A stretch of 64,000 nucleotides of DNA from Citricoccus muralis (GTDB taxonomy: Bacteria > Actinomycetota > Actinomycetes > Actinomycetales > Micrococcaceae). The stretch lies in assembly GCF_029637705.1 (NCBI RefSeq), contig NZ_CP121252.1:1240001-1304000 (forward strand), in the 5' to 3' direction. A program made the position numbers and the translations under genes. The notes beneath the pieces were generated by a model, which saw nothing but the letters and a program-made list of their open reading frames with translations, did no database searches and had not been told where the DNA came from. This document shows positions 48,433 through 57,389 of this stretch, one piece after another. Each line of letters opens with the position of its first letter. Positions within the stretch are counted from its first letter, which is position 1.

Positions 48433-50523
48433 ATGGAAAGCGCTAGCCACGATGCGCCATTTACGTTCAGCTGGCTCGCGCTCAAGTTGTTAGGGAGGGG
48501 CCTCTACTCAAATCCATGGAGCGCACTCTCAGAGCTCGTGGCTAACGGCCTCGACGCAGGGGCGCAGAACGTATACGTCTATGTCGACGCCAGAGACAAG
48601 TCAAAGGCAACCATAGAGGTCGTAGACGACGGAACCGGGATGAGTCGTGCTGACATACTGAACTATGTCAAGGTCGGGTTCAACAAGCGTGAACATGCCA
48701 TGGCGACGGGCGCTTCTAATGCAGGTGAGGTGAAGGGCCGAAAAGGAATAGGGAAGCTTGCAGCACTGTTTCTGTCGCGTCATTTCTACCTGCAAACAAA
48801 GCACAAAGATGATGGAAGTAACTGGGAACTGGATGCGCGCGATGGCAAAGTCAGCGATGAGGAGAATCCCAGTCTCAAGGCCACAGACGATGTGCCATGG
48901 ACAGCCAACGAAGAGTTGTGGAATCAGACGGCAACGGGCACTCGCCTTGTCATGCTCGACGTCGATCTTACTGGATACGGTCCTCAATCTATCAATGCTC
49001 TGGGGTCACGACTGGCTAATCAATTCTTGTTACCGGACAATGCGTCTCCGAGAATCCTGTTGTCAGTGAGATCTTCTGAGACCGAAACCAACTACAATTA
49101 TTCGCCGGTGAAAAAGAACGTAGCTTTCGGTAACTTGGCGGAGATTGCTCAATATTTCACATCCAACGACGTGCAGCCAGATGAGTTAGTTGGAGATCCC
49201 ACCGTGTTGAATGTACCTGCGAAAGAACTCCCCGGTGGTAACTACGAGCATATTCAATCACGTACCACGTTCCCGTTGGATCCTCCAGAAGATGAGTCCT
49301 GGGAAGAGATCGCCAAATTCGTGGACCGGTCTAACCAGACCTACCAGGGCGTCAAATACAGTCTGACTGGATGGATCGGCGTGCATGCCACTATCGACAA
49401 CAAGGGCGCGAAGGCGAATGACAATCGTTTCATTAAGAACAAGTACTACAACCCTGCACAGTTGAGGGTTTATGTGCGAGGAAAACTCGCAAGCGACCGC
49501 TTGCTTTCTCAATTAGGAATTACTGGAACGTACGCGAACTACATTGAGGGAGAGATTTCCTTCGATCTACTCGATGATGATTCCTTGCCAGATATAGCTA
49601 CATCCAACCGGCAGGATTTTGACGAAACAGACGGTCGCGTTACGTTGCTTCGGGCCTTGGTTCGGCCTATCGTGGGGAACCTGATTCAGCGTCGCACTGC
49701 GCTAGCTAAGCAAATTTCAGCTGCAGGTAAAGCTGAAAAAGAACGCCGGGATACTTCCGCGAAACATCAATTCTCGGATCAATTAAGGCGCGATCTGGAT
49801 CATCACTCCGATATCTCGAAAGGTATCCGTGATGAACTGCACATGACCATCACCGGTAAGGTTCAAGGCAACGTACCGGTCAAGCAAAACTTTCGAGTAT
49901 TCATTTCCCACGCGCGAGCAGACAAGGCGTTCGCGAGGTTCATCGACGATCTTCTTCGATCACGGGGTGTGAGAGCCGAGGAGGTATTTTTTACATCTCG
50001 GGCCGGAGCAGTCGACCTAGCCCTTGATGAACGTGCGTTGAGCACCGTGATTAAGGAGAACATCACAGACGCGAACACCCTGATCTTTTACATGACCAGC
50101 CGGCACTTCCTTGATAGCCAGTTCTGCTTGTTCGAAGGCGGCGCGGGGTGGGCGACGCGCGCTGTGAGTGAATACCTCAAGCTCAACATGGACTTCAATT
50201 CGATTCCGAAGTTCTTGACAGACGGAAGGTCGGAACAGTCCGTAATCGGCCCTGACGACAACATCGAGCTGAGGCCTGAACTGCATAACTACCTAGTGAA
50301 GGGGGTCTTGAACCCGATGATCGAGCATTTGAATCGTGGGCGAGAGATCGCAGGTGGGGTGCTAATTGAACCGTTCGAATTGCGGACTGCGCCTTCAGCC
50401 GTGGAGATGAGTCGCGAAGGCAAGACGGCAAAAGACTACTTCGATCAGTCTATTGTGGAGCACTGGGATGTGCTAATTAGTACTGAAATCAAAACGTACT
50501 TAACCGAATACCTGAAACAGTAG
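48433..50523 (+). CDS. GHKL/HSP90-type ATPase fused to a C-terminal TIR domain
   Basis: 696 residues. The N-terminus is a Bergerat-fold ATPase: N-box ELVANGLDAGA (E34, N38), G1 box DDGTGM (D65-M70) and G2 box GRKGIGK (102-108). A middle region without a family I know (about 200-470) includes a charged coiled stretch (QRRTALAKQISAAGKAEKERR). Residues about 486-640 form a TIR domain: FRVFISHARADKAFARFIDDLLRSRGVRAEEVFFTS, with the putative NADase Glu E568 in LDSQFCLFEGGAGWA. ATG 48433 has AAGGAG 5 nt upstream. TIR domains in bacterial defence cleave NAD+ or make signalling nucleotides; the ATPase is probably the sensor or switch. It sits beside a SIR2-like gene. The role in defence is inferred. 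Confidence 0.85.
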   Translation: MESASHDAPFTFSWLALKLLGRGLYSNPWSALSELVANGLDAGAQNVYVYVDARDKSKATIEVVDDGTGMSRADILNYVKVGFNKREHAMATGASNAGEVKGRKGIGKLAALFLSRHFYLQTKHKDDGSNWELDARDGKVSDEENPSLKATDDVPWTANEELWNQTATGTRLVMLDVDLTGYGPQSINALGSRLANQFLLPDNASPRILLSVRSSETETNYNYSPVKKNVAFGNLAEIAQYFTSNDVQPDELVGDPTVLNVPAKELPGGNYEHIQSRTTFPLDPPEDESWEEIAKFVDRSNQTYQGVKYSLTGWIGVHATIDNKGAKANDNRFIKNKYYNPAQLRVYVRGKLASDRLLSQLGITGTYANYIEGEISFDLLDDDSLPDIATSNRQDFDETDGRVTLLRALVRPIVGNLIQRRTALAKQISAAGKAEKERRDTSAKHQFSDQLRRDLDHHSDISKGIRDELHMTITGKVQGNVPVKQNFRVFISHARADKAFARFIDDLLRSRGVRAEEVFFTSRAGAVDLALDERALSTVIKENITDANTLIFYMTSRHFLDSQFCLFEGGAGWATRAVSEYLKLNMDFNSIPKFLTDGRSEQSVIGPDDNIELRPELHNYLVKGVLNPMIEHLNRGREIAGGVLIEPFELRTAPSAVEMSREGKTAKDYFDQSIVEHWDVLISTEIKTYLTEYLKQ

Positions 50524-51074
50524 GCTAAAATGAGGCGGCCAATGCCTGCTCGATTTTCAGGCCCGGATTTTTCGCCACGGACAGTGGTTGAGAATGGGTG
50601 TCGACTATTCGTGAGATCTTGTGCTTCTGGAATCGCCGACTAGAGTTTTCCAATCGCAGGATTAAGGATTCGTGAGCTGCTGTGTGCGCAAAGTGGGATC
50701 GTCGCAGACCCCTCTCCCGAGGAATTCCGCGAGTGGGCTAGATTGAACGACCATGCACTCGGTGATGAGTTAGGCAATATGTTTTTATTCTAGCCGCGGC
50801 ACTCAATAGCAATGAAAACTATAGATGTGAATTTTATTGTTGCACGATATGCGTATGTTCCGTTTACCTGCGAGGCGTACGCAGGTAAACGAGTTGGGCC
50901 GCTGACAACAGGGTGTCCAAGCGAAGTTCTCCTTTGCGGATTTTCCTCGTCGAGAAGACCTCGGCCAGACTGGATTGGCTCGCTCTTTTACGGGAGGGCA
51001 AGCTGGCGCGACATAAAGTTGGATGGTGGGTGCGTTTGAGCCTTTGCAATATTGAGATCGGGTATCATTCCAAC
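50524..51074. other. Gene-poor stretch with an inverted repeat
   Basis: About 550 nt without a convincing complete gene. An in-frame stretch at about 50640-50790 reads ...RIRELLCAQSGIVADPSPEEFREWARLNDHALGDELGNMF, ends in TAG, and lacks a start; it could be the remnant of a gene, or chance. At 50861-50891 lies a perfect 12-bp inverted repeat (CGTTTACCTGCG / CGCAGGTAAACG, 7-nt loop) without a T-run. The region is AT-richer than core DNA. Confidence 0.5.
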
Positions 51075-52130
51075 ATGGGTCAAAATGTTCTACTTTCGCA
51101 TGCGGAAGCTTATAGCTGGGTTGACGATAGTGGTGTAAAGGGAAAACCGCATTTGTTACTTGGGAACGGTTTTAGCGTCGCGTATGACAGGGAGCGTTTC
51201 TCATATAGTGCTCTTGTCGACCATGCTCGGGGTGCGGGGCGATTTAGTGTATTGGCTGATAGGTTCTTCCAAGCGCTGGCGACCTGTGATTTTGAAGTCG
51301 TGATTCAGCAGATGTCCACAGCGGCAATGGCCTTAGAAGTTTTGGACGCAGAGGGGCATGGGCGTGAAATCGAAGACCTGAGATGTGAAGCAGAGTCGCT
51401 TAAGGAACTACTGGCGTTATCGCTTGCATCGTTGCATCCAGAGCGACCTGCTCAAATAGAAGACGACTCGTATTTTCGCGTGAAGCGCTTTATTGAGGGC
51501 CACGCGAAAATTTATACGTCGAACTATGATTTACTTCTGTATTGGACACTCATGCAGAATGATGATGAATCAAGTTTCAAGGTAAGTGACGACGGTTTTC
51601 GGAGTCACGCTGATTCCGCAGAATACGTGGTTTGGAACCATCTGGATCCACATGCCCAGAACATCTTTTACTTGCATGGTGCCTTGCATCTGTATCGAGA
51701 TGTCGACAGTGCCGAACTGCACAAGCTAACTTGGGTACGCACTGATGTCCCGTTGATTGACCAAATACGGGCTCAGCTTCACAATAATCATTTTCCGCTA
51801 ATCGTGGCAGAAGGGACAAGTTCAGAGAAGCTCGCGAAAATTCAGATGAGCGACTACCTATCGAAAGGGTTAAGGTCGTTGGCGAACATCGGTGGGGGGC
51901 TTCTTGTGTTTGGCTTATCGTTCGGTGCGAATGACGATCACATCTCTCAGGCCTTGATCAAGTCCAAAGTGTCGCGTATCGCCGTTTCCTTGTTTGGGGA
52001 TCCGGAGGGGGAGGCGAACCGAAAGACAATTGATGCCGTGAATCGAATTGTGAGAGACCGCAAGGCTCAAAGAGCGAATAGGCCGTTGGAAGTGAAATTC
52101 TTTGATGCTTCTTCCGTTTCATTGTGGTGA
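51075..52130 (+). CDS. SIR2-like DUF4917 protein
   Basis: 351 residues from ATG 51075 (the frame is open back to 50913, but homologous sequence starts later). The family DUF4917 is recognisable: HLLLGNGFSVAYDRERFSYSAL (nucleotide-binding GNGFS, residues 30-34), KIYTSNYDLLLYWTL (TSNYD 148-152), NIFYLHGALHLY (LHG 200-202), LIVAEGTSSEKLAKIQMSDYLSK and LLVFGLSFGANDDHI (280-290). These are the SIR2-type Rossmann landmarks. Bacterial SIR2-like proteins often deplete NAD+ after phage sensing. It follows the HSP90-TIR gene by about 550 nt on the same strand. Whether it is an active NADase is not known. Confidence 0.85.
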   Translation: MGQNVLLSHAEAYSWVDDSGVKGKPHLLLGNGFSVAYDRERFSYSALVDHARGAGRFSVLADRFFQALATCDFEVVIQQMSTAAMALEVLDAEGHGREIEDLRCEAESLKELLALSLASLHPERPAQIEDDSYFRVKRFIEGHAKIYTSNYDLLLYWTLMQNDDESSFKVSDDGFRSHADSAEYVVWNHLDPHAQNIFYLHGALHLYRDVDSAELHKLTWVRTDVPLIDQIRAQLHNNHFPLIVAEGTSSEKLAKIQMSDYLSKGLRSLANIGGGLLVFGLSFGANDDHISQALIKSKVSRIAVSLFGDPEGEANRKTIDAVNRIVRDRKAQRANRPLEVKFFDASSVSLW

Positions 52131-52311
52131 CTTGGAGTTTATTGTCGGTAGTGTGCGGCGCCACTCAACGGCTAGTGAGTTGGTTCATGCCGGACGGTAT
52201 AACGGTTCAGACAGAATCCTCGGCACGAACCAGTCTTGAGCGCTGAATTGGTTGCCGTACCATCACACAGGATGCGCGGCGGCCGGTGGGATGCCGTAGT
52301 CTAGGAAGGCC

Positions 52312-53430
52312 ATGGCTGACATTGACTTTTCACAAGAGATCTCCGAACTCCGCTCAACACTGTCCTCGATTGAGGATGTCTCCGATGTGGAGGGAATTCG
52401 TGCTGAGATCGCCGAGCTGTCCGAACAAGCGGGAGCCCCCAATCTCTGGGACGACCCCGATGCGGCGCAGAAAGTCACCTCGAAGTTGTCCCACCGGCAG
52501 TCTGATCTCGAGCGGATCACCCGCCTTGAATCGCGCATTGACGACCTCGAGGTCATGATCGACTTGGCAGCCGAAGAGAACGAGCCGTCGCTCTTGGACG
52601 ACGCAAAGACCGAGCTGGAATCGATTAAGAAGTCGCTGTCCGAACTCGAGGTCGTGACGTTGCTCAGCGGTGAGTATGACCCGCGTGATGCAGTGATTAC
52701 TATTCGTGCCGGTGCTGGTGGTGTCGATGCCGCGGACTTCGCGGAGATGCTGATGCGCATGTACCTGCGCTGGGCCGAGCAGCGTGGCTGGTCCACGAAG
52801 GTCATGGATACCTCCTACGCCGAAGAGGCTGGACTGAAGTCGGCCACCTTCGAGGTCAATGCTCCTTTCGCCTTCGGCACTCTCTCTGTTGAGGCTGGTA
52901 CTCACCGTCTGGTGCGCATCTCGCCTTTCGATAACCAGGGGCGCCGTCAGACCTCGTTCGCAGCGGTCGAAGTCGTGCCGCTCATCGAATCAGACGACTC
53001 GGTTGAGATTCCCGAATCTGAGCTCAAGGTTGACGTCTTCCGGTCTTCGGGCCCCGGCGGTCAGTCCGTGAACACCACCGACTCGGCCGTGCGCATGACG
53101 CACATTCCTACCGGAATCGTCGTGTCGATGCAGAACGAAAAATCCCAGATCCAGAACCGTGCCGCTGCGTTGCGTGTGATGCAGTCGCGACTCCTCCTGC
53201 TGCGTAAACAAGAAGAAGACGCCAAGAAGAAGGAAATGGCTGGCGACGTGAAGGCATCGTGGGGCGACCAGATGCGCTCCTACGTGCTGAACCCCTACCA
53301 GATGGTCAAGGATCTGCGTACGAACCATGAAGAGGGTAACCCCTCATCAGTTTTCGACGGTGCGATCGACGGCTTCATCGACGCAGGCATTCGCTGGCGT
53401 GCTGAAGGCCGCGGCAACGAAGAGGACTGA
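52312..53430 (+). CDS. prfB: Peptide chain release factor 2
   Basis: 372 residues. RF2 reads UAA and UGA and triggers peptide release. The anticodon-like SPF tripeptide is in [19 protein letters not shown] and the catalytic GGQ in [22 protein letters not shown]. The frame is uninterrupted from ATG 52312, so there is no programmed +1 frameshift of the E. coli type. It marks the right border of the accessory island. The prfB-ftsE-ftsX-smpB neighbourhood is conserved in actinobacteria, here with two extra genes between prfB and ftsE. Confidence 0.96.
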   Translation: MADIDFSQEISELRSTLSSIEDVSDVEGIRAEIAELSEQAGAPNLWDDPDAAQKVTSKLSHRQSDLERITRLESRIDDLEVMIDLAAEENEPSLLDDAKTELESIKKSLSELEVVTLLSGEYDPRDAVITIRAGAGGVDAADFAEMLMRMYLRWAEQRGWSTKVMDTSYAEEAGLKSATFEVNAPFAFGTLSVEAGTHRLVRISPFDNQGRRQTSFAAVEVVPLIESDDSVEIPESELKVDVFRSSGPGGQSVNTTDSAVRMTHIPTGIVVSMQNEKSQIQNRAAALRVMQSRLLLLRKQEEDAKKKEMAGDVKASWGDQMRSYVLNPYQMVKDLRTNHEEGNPSSVFDGAIDGFIDAGIRWRAEGRGNEED

Positions 53431-53484
53431 TCCAGTGTGACTCCGGTGGTTTCACGAACAGCCGGAGAATGACACACTGGCCTC

Positions 53485-53952
53485 ATGACTGAGAACCGTA
53501 TCGTTTCTGCCGAGAAAAACATCCGAGCTGCGGCGTCGGACATTTTCAAGATTCTCGCGGACCCCGCCCAGCACTCTCGTATCGACGGCAATGGCAACGT
53601 AGACCATGCCGACCAGGGACAGCGGATCACCGCCAGCGGGCAGGTCTTCACTGCGCGACTCACGAACGGTGATGCCCGCGAGAACCTGGTCACCGAGTTT
53701 GATGAGGGCCGGGTGCTCGCGTGGAAGCCGGCGGTACCTGGCTCGGAGCCACGTGGACATTTCTTTCGCTGGGAGCTGGAGCGCGTCGACGACGACACGA
53801 CCCTCGTGCGGCATACCTACGACTGGACCCAGCTGACCGATGAAACCCGTTTTGAAAGGGCGCGTTCATACACTTCCGCGGCCCTGGCCACGTCCATTGA
53901 CGGGCTTGCAGCACTGGCGGAGGACGACGGGGCCGGATCCGAAGAAGGCTGA
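53485..53952 (+). CDS. SRPBCC/START-like domain protein
   Basis: 155 residues. NIRAAASDIFKILADPAQHSRIDGNGNV is the usual start of a polyketide cyclase/dehydrase-like SRPBCC domain, followed by beta-strands (ITASGQVFTARL, GRVLAWKPAVPG, HFFRWELERVDDDTTLVRHTYDW) and a C-terminal helix. Such proteins bind hydrophobic small molecules in a helix-grip cavity. The ligand is unknown. ATG 53485 is used. Confidence 0.82.
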   Translation: MTENRIVSAEKNIRAAASDIFKILADPAQHSRIDGNGNVDHADQGQRITASGQVFTARLTNGDARENLVTEFDEGRVLAWKPAVPGSEPRGHFFRWELERVDDDTTLVRHTYDWTQLTDETRFERARSYTSAALATSIDGLAALAEDDGAGSEEG

Positions 53953-54045
53953 GCACCGTCGATACGACTTATACAGAAGTGTGTCAGGACATTATACTGA
54001 GACTCGTCGTCCAATGTAATTCTGATCACCTTTTGGAGGTTGACC

Positions 54046-55236
54046 GTGCAGCACAACGACCGCGACGCCGTCATCGTCGCCGGCGCCCGCACCCCGTTCA
54101 CGAGGCTTCTCGGCGCGCAGGCCTCCCTGTCCGCCGTCGAGCTGGGCGCCCACGCCATTAACCATGCCGTGCGGCGCTCCGACGTCGACGCGAACGATAT
54201 TGACACCGTGATCATGGGACAGGTCGTGCAGGCAGGATGCGGTCAAAACCCAGCGCGCCAATCGGCGTTGGCAGCGGGCATCGGTTATGACGTTCCGGCC
54301 ATCACGATCAACAAGGTGTGTCTGTCGGGTGCCACCGCCGTCATCGAAGCGACGCGTCGCATTCGTCTGGGCGAGATCGACGTCGCCGTCGTAGGTGGAC
54401 AAGAGTCCATGACCAACGCGCCGCACCTGCTGCCAGATTCTCGGAAGGGGCACAAGTACGGTCCGGTGACTATGGTGGATGCAGTGGCGCATGACGCCCT
54501 GCGGGACACGGTCACGGAGGTCTCCATGGGGGATCTCACCGAGGGCGGAAACGGTGAGCGCAAGATCGGGCGCGCCGACCAGGATCAGATCGCTGCCGGT
54601 TCGCACCAGCGGGCAGCGCAGGCGCAGTCCGATGACATTTTTGCCGACGAGATTGCGCCGATGGAGATTCCGCAGCGCAAGGGCGATCCCGTGGTGGTCG
54701 CGCAGGATGAAGGTGTTCGTCCCGACACCACAGTCGAGTCACTGAGCGGTTTGCGCCCGGCCTTCGCGAAGGACGGAACCATTACCGCGGGTAACTCGTC
54801 GCCACTGTCAGACGGCGCAGCCGCCCTCGTGGTGACATCACGCGACTACGCCAAGCGGAACAACCTGACGATTCTGGCCACGGTGGCCGGATACGGTCAG
54901 GTCGCTGGCCCGGACACCTCGCTGCATTCCCAGCCCTCTCGAGCCATCCAGGAAGCGGTCAAGCGCAATGGCTGGACCGTGGACGAACTGGATTTCATTG
55001 AGATCAACGAGGCCTTCGGCGCGGTCGCGATCCAGTCGCTCAACGACCTGGACTACCCGGTAGAGCAGACGAACATCCATGGCGGGGCAATCGCCCTTGG
55101 GCATCCGGTGGGTGCCTCAGGCGCGCGTCTGGTGCTCCATGCGGCCCTGGAATTGTCCCGACGCGGAGAAGGTAAGTCTGCCATCTCCCTGTGCGGTGGC
55201 GGCGGTCAAGGAGACGCGGTTCTGCTGGAGCGCTAA
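54046..55236 (+). CDS. Acetyl-CoA C-acyltransferase (thiolase)
   Basis: 396 residues from GTG 54046, with GGAGG 6-7 nt upstream. Thiolase signatures are AVIVAGARTPFTRLLG, NKVCLSGATAVIEATRRI with nucleophile C92, EINEAFGAVAIQ, NIHGGAIALGHPVGASGARLV with the catalytic His, and SLCGGGGQGDAVLLE with the second Cys. It condenses or cleaves acyl-CoAs in fatty-acid degradation or acetoacetyl-CoA synthesis; which one is unclear without partner genes. A strong hairpin follows. Confidence 0.92.
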   Translation: MQHNDRDAVIVAGARTPFTRLLGAQASLSAVELGAHAINHAVRRSDVDANDIDTVIMGQVVQAGCGQNPARQSALAAGIGYDVPAITINKVCLSGATAVIEATRRIRLGEIDVAVVGGQESMTNAPHLLPDSRKGHKYGPVTMVDAVAHDALRDTVTEVSMGDLTEGGNGERKIGRADQDQIAAGSHQRAAQAQSDDIFADEIAPMEIPQRKGDPVVVAQDEGVRPDTTVESLSGLRPAFAKDGTITAGNSSPLSDGAAALVVTSRDYAKRNNLTILATVAGYGQVAGPDTSLHSQPSRAIQEAVKRNGWTVDELDFIEINEAFGAVAIQSLNDLDYPVEQTNIHGGAIALGHPVGASGARLVLHAALELSRRGEGKSAISLCGGGGQGDAVLLER

Positions 55237-55270
55237 TCCTGTACCTTCAGGCATACTGGCGAAAATCGTT

Positions 55271-55310
55271 GACGACGGGGCATCACCGCAGACAGTGATG
55301 CCCCGTCGTC
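55271..55310 (+). terminator. Terminator after the thiolase gene
   Basis: A perfect 16-bp stem (GACGACGGGGCATCAC at 55271-55286; complement at 55295-55310) with an 8-nt loop and no long T-run. Confidence 0.8.
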
Positions 55311-55464
55311 GCGGATAAAAGCCCTCGACACGCGCGGAATGAAGGCGGCGAGGTCCCACGTTCGTTACAGAGTCGTGACTATCGTGGAACTACCGGTATG
55401 CTCACTTCCCCGAGTTTGCCCACATGCCGGAGGGTTCTTTGCGAGCCCGGGCAGGTGGACAGGC

Positions 55465-56421
55465 ATGATTCGATTCGAACAGGTCACGAAGGTCTACGAC
55501 CGGACCTCGCGTGCAGCTCTGGACGACGTGACCGTAGAATTTGAGCGCGGCGAGTTCGTCTTTCTCGTCGGCGCATCCGGATCCGGTAAATCCACCTTCA
55601 TCCGTCTGGTGTTGCGTGAAGAGCGCGCCAGCCACGGTGCGGTCTATGTGACCGGCCGCAATGTGGCCCGCCTTCCCAGCTGGCGGGTGCCACGACTTCG
55701 ACGCAGTATCGGCGTCGTCTTCCAGGACTTCCGCTTGCTTCCCAACAAGACTGTGTTTGCCAATGTTGCCTTCGCCATGCAGGTGCTAGGCCGGCGACGG
55801 GCGTTGATCAACCAGGCAGTTCCCGACGTGCTGGAGATGGTGGGACTCGCCGGCAAAGAAAAGCGTATGCCGCACGAGCTCTCCGGCGGTGAGCAGCAGA
55901 GGGTTGCCATCGCACGCGCCGTGGTGAACCGTCCGGCCATTTTGCTGGCCGACGAGCCCACCGGAAACCTGGACCCGGAGACGTCCCGGGGCATCATGGA
56001 CGTCCTGGACCGCATCAATCAGAACGGCACCACGGTGGTGATGGCCACGCACGATGACGACATCGTTAACGCGATGCGCCGTCGCGTGGTCGAGCTGTCC
56101 GACGGTGTGATCGTGCGTGACGAAGCCGAAGGCCAGTATGGCCCGTTTATTGCTCCCGAAACCGACGCGGTGGTGCTCGACGCGCAGTCGGGCGTGACCC
56201 TGTTCGAGACCACTCCGGTGGTCAGTGCACTTCAGGGCGAGCCGGGAGCGGCAACCTTGCTCACCGAGCAACCGCAAGATCAACGACCGGTATCACCGCC
56301 GACAGGGCTTCTCGACCTGCGGCGAAGTGGCGCACTGGGAGGGCGGCGCACCCCGGCGGCTGATACGGCGCCGAGCACGGACCACGGCGCTACGGATCAC
56401 GAAGGGGAGGCAACTCGATGA
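55465..56421 (+). CDS. ftsE: Cell division ATP-binding protein FtsE, with C-terminal extension
   Basis: 318 residues from ATG 55465. FtsE is the ATPase that, with FtsX, activates septal peptidoglycan hydrolases. Walker A is [10 protein letters not shown], the Q-loop is [15 protein letters not shown], the ABC signature [14 protein letters not shown], Walker [14 protein letters not shown], and H-loop ATHD. Typical FtsE is about 230 residues; here about 90 residues follow the ATPase core, Pro/Gly/Thr-rich and probably disordered. The upstream in-frame part to 55339 is not conserved. Its stop overlaps ftsX. Confidence 0.94.
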   Translation: MIRFEQVTKVYDRTSRAALDDVTVEFERGEFVFLVGASGSGKSTFIRLVLREERASHGAVYVTGRNVARLPSWRVPRLRRSIGVVFQDFRLLPNKTVFANVAFAMQVLGRRRALINQAVPDVLEMVGLAGKEKRMPHELSGGEQQRVAIARAVVNRPAILLADEPTGNLDPETSRGIMDVLDRINQNGTTVVMATHDDDIVNAMRRRVVELSDGVIVRDEAEGQYGPFIAPETDAVVLDAQSGVTLFETTPVVSALQGEPGAATLLTEQPQDQRPVSPPTGLLDLRRSGALGGRRTPAADTAPSTDHGATDHEGEATR

Positions 56422-57332
56422 GGCTCGCTTTCATCCTGGGGGAGACGTTCTCCGGAATTCGCCGTAACCTCTCCATGGTGGTTTCGGTCATCCTCGTGAC
56501 CTTCATTTCGCTCTCCTTCGTGGGCACCGCCGGTCTGCTCCAGCTGCAGATCAACCAGATGAAGGGGTACTGGTATGACCGCGTTGAGGTCGCGATCTTC
56601 CTATGTACGGAAACGTCAGGCGCGGCCAGCTGTGCTGCGGGTGCCGTGACCGATGAGCAGCGCACCGCCATTCAAGACCTGCTTGATTCTCCGACGGCTT
56701 CGGCCTACGTCGACTCGTATGAATATGAGTCCCAGGAAATGGCGCTCGATATCTTCCGCGAACAGTTCTCCAACTCGACGATGTCCGACACCGTCACCGC
56801 GGAACAGCTGCCGGAATCTTTCCGAGTGGCGCTCATCAACCCTGAGCAGTACGAAGTCGTCAACGAAATGTTCTCCGGAATGCCCGGCGTGGAAGTGGTT
56901 TCTGATCAGCGGGAGTTGTTGGAGACGCTCTTTACCCTGATGAACATCGCTTCGGTGGTGGCTGTGGCGGTGGCCGTCGTCATGCTGGTCTGTGCCATTC
57001 TGCTCATTGCCACGACCATCCGGCTGTCCGCCTTCTCACGTCGGCGCGAAACCGGAATCATGCGCCTGGTCGGTGCCTCCAAGACCATGATTCAGCTTCC
57101 GTTCCTGGCCGAGGGAGTAATTGCAGCACTGATCGGTGCGGCGATGGCGTCCGTGGCGACCTGGGCGGTGGCTCACTTCTTCGTGGGGGACTGGTTGACC
57201 CAGCAGTATCCCGGCACCGGGTTTATCTCCGGCGTTGATGCCTTGCTGATCATCCCGTTGCTGTTGATCATCGCGGTGGTCCTGGCAGCAGTCTCGTCGA
57301 TGTTAACCTTAAGGCGGTACTTGAGGGTCTAG
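56418..57332 (+). CDS. ftsX: Cell division protein FtsX
   Basis: 304 residues. The topology is FtsX-like: a first membrane helix (about 20-42), an extracellular loop of about 125 residues with two Cys ([14 protein letters not shown]) and the FtsX_ECD, then three C-terminal membrane segments with [34 protein letters not shown], the conserved permease motif. The extracellular domain contacts the hydrolase. ATG 56418 overlaps the ftsE stop. The M23 peptidase gene follows directly. Confidence 0.94.
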   Translation: MRLAFILGETFSGIRRNLSMVVSVILVTFISLSFVGTAGLLQLQINQMKGYWYDRVEVAIFLCTETSGAASCAAGAVTDEQRTAIQDLLDSPTASAYVDSYEYESQEMALDIFREQFSNSTMSDTVTAEQLPESFRVALINPEQYEVVNEMFSGMPGVEVVSDQRELLETLFTLMNIASVVAVAVAVVMLVCAILLIATTIRLSAFSRRRETGIMRLVGASKTMIQLPFLAEGVIAALIGAAMASVATWAVAHFFVGDWLTQQYPGTGFISGVDALLIIPLLLIIAVVLAAVSSMLTLRRYLRV

Positions 57333-57389
57333 TCCTTCTGTGCCCATGAGCCCCTACTCTTCCCCCTTTCGCCATGCTAGGAGCAAATG

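Noticed and set aside
48184-48450. 88-codon minus-strand frame before the HSP90-TIR gene
   Set aside because: It overlaps the start and ribosome site of the HSP90-TIR gene, has no motif and no good ribosome site. A divergent antitoxin was considered but nothing supports it.
50812-51039. Short frames in the gap before the DUF4917 gene
   Set aside because: No motif, no ribosome site, and composition like noncoding DNA.
52312-52420. Programmed frameshift in prfB
   Set aside because: The reading frame is continuous from ATG to the GGQ region with no in-frame TGA.
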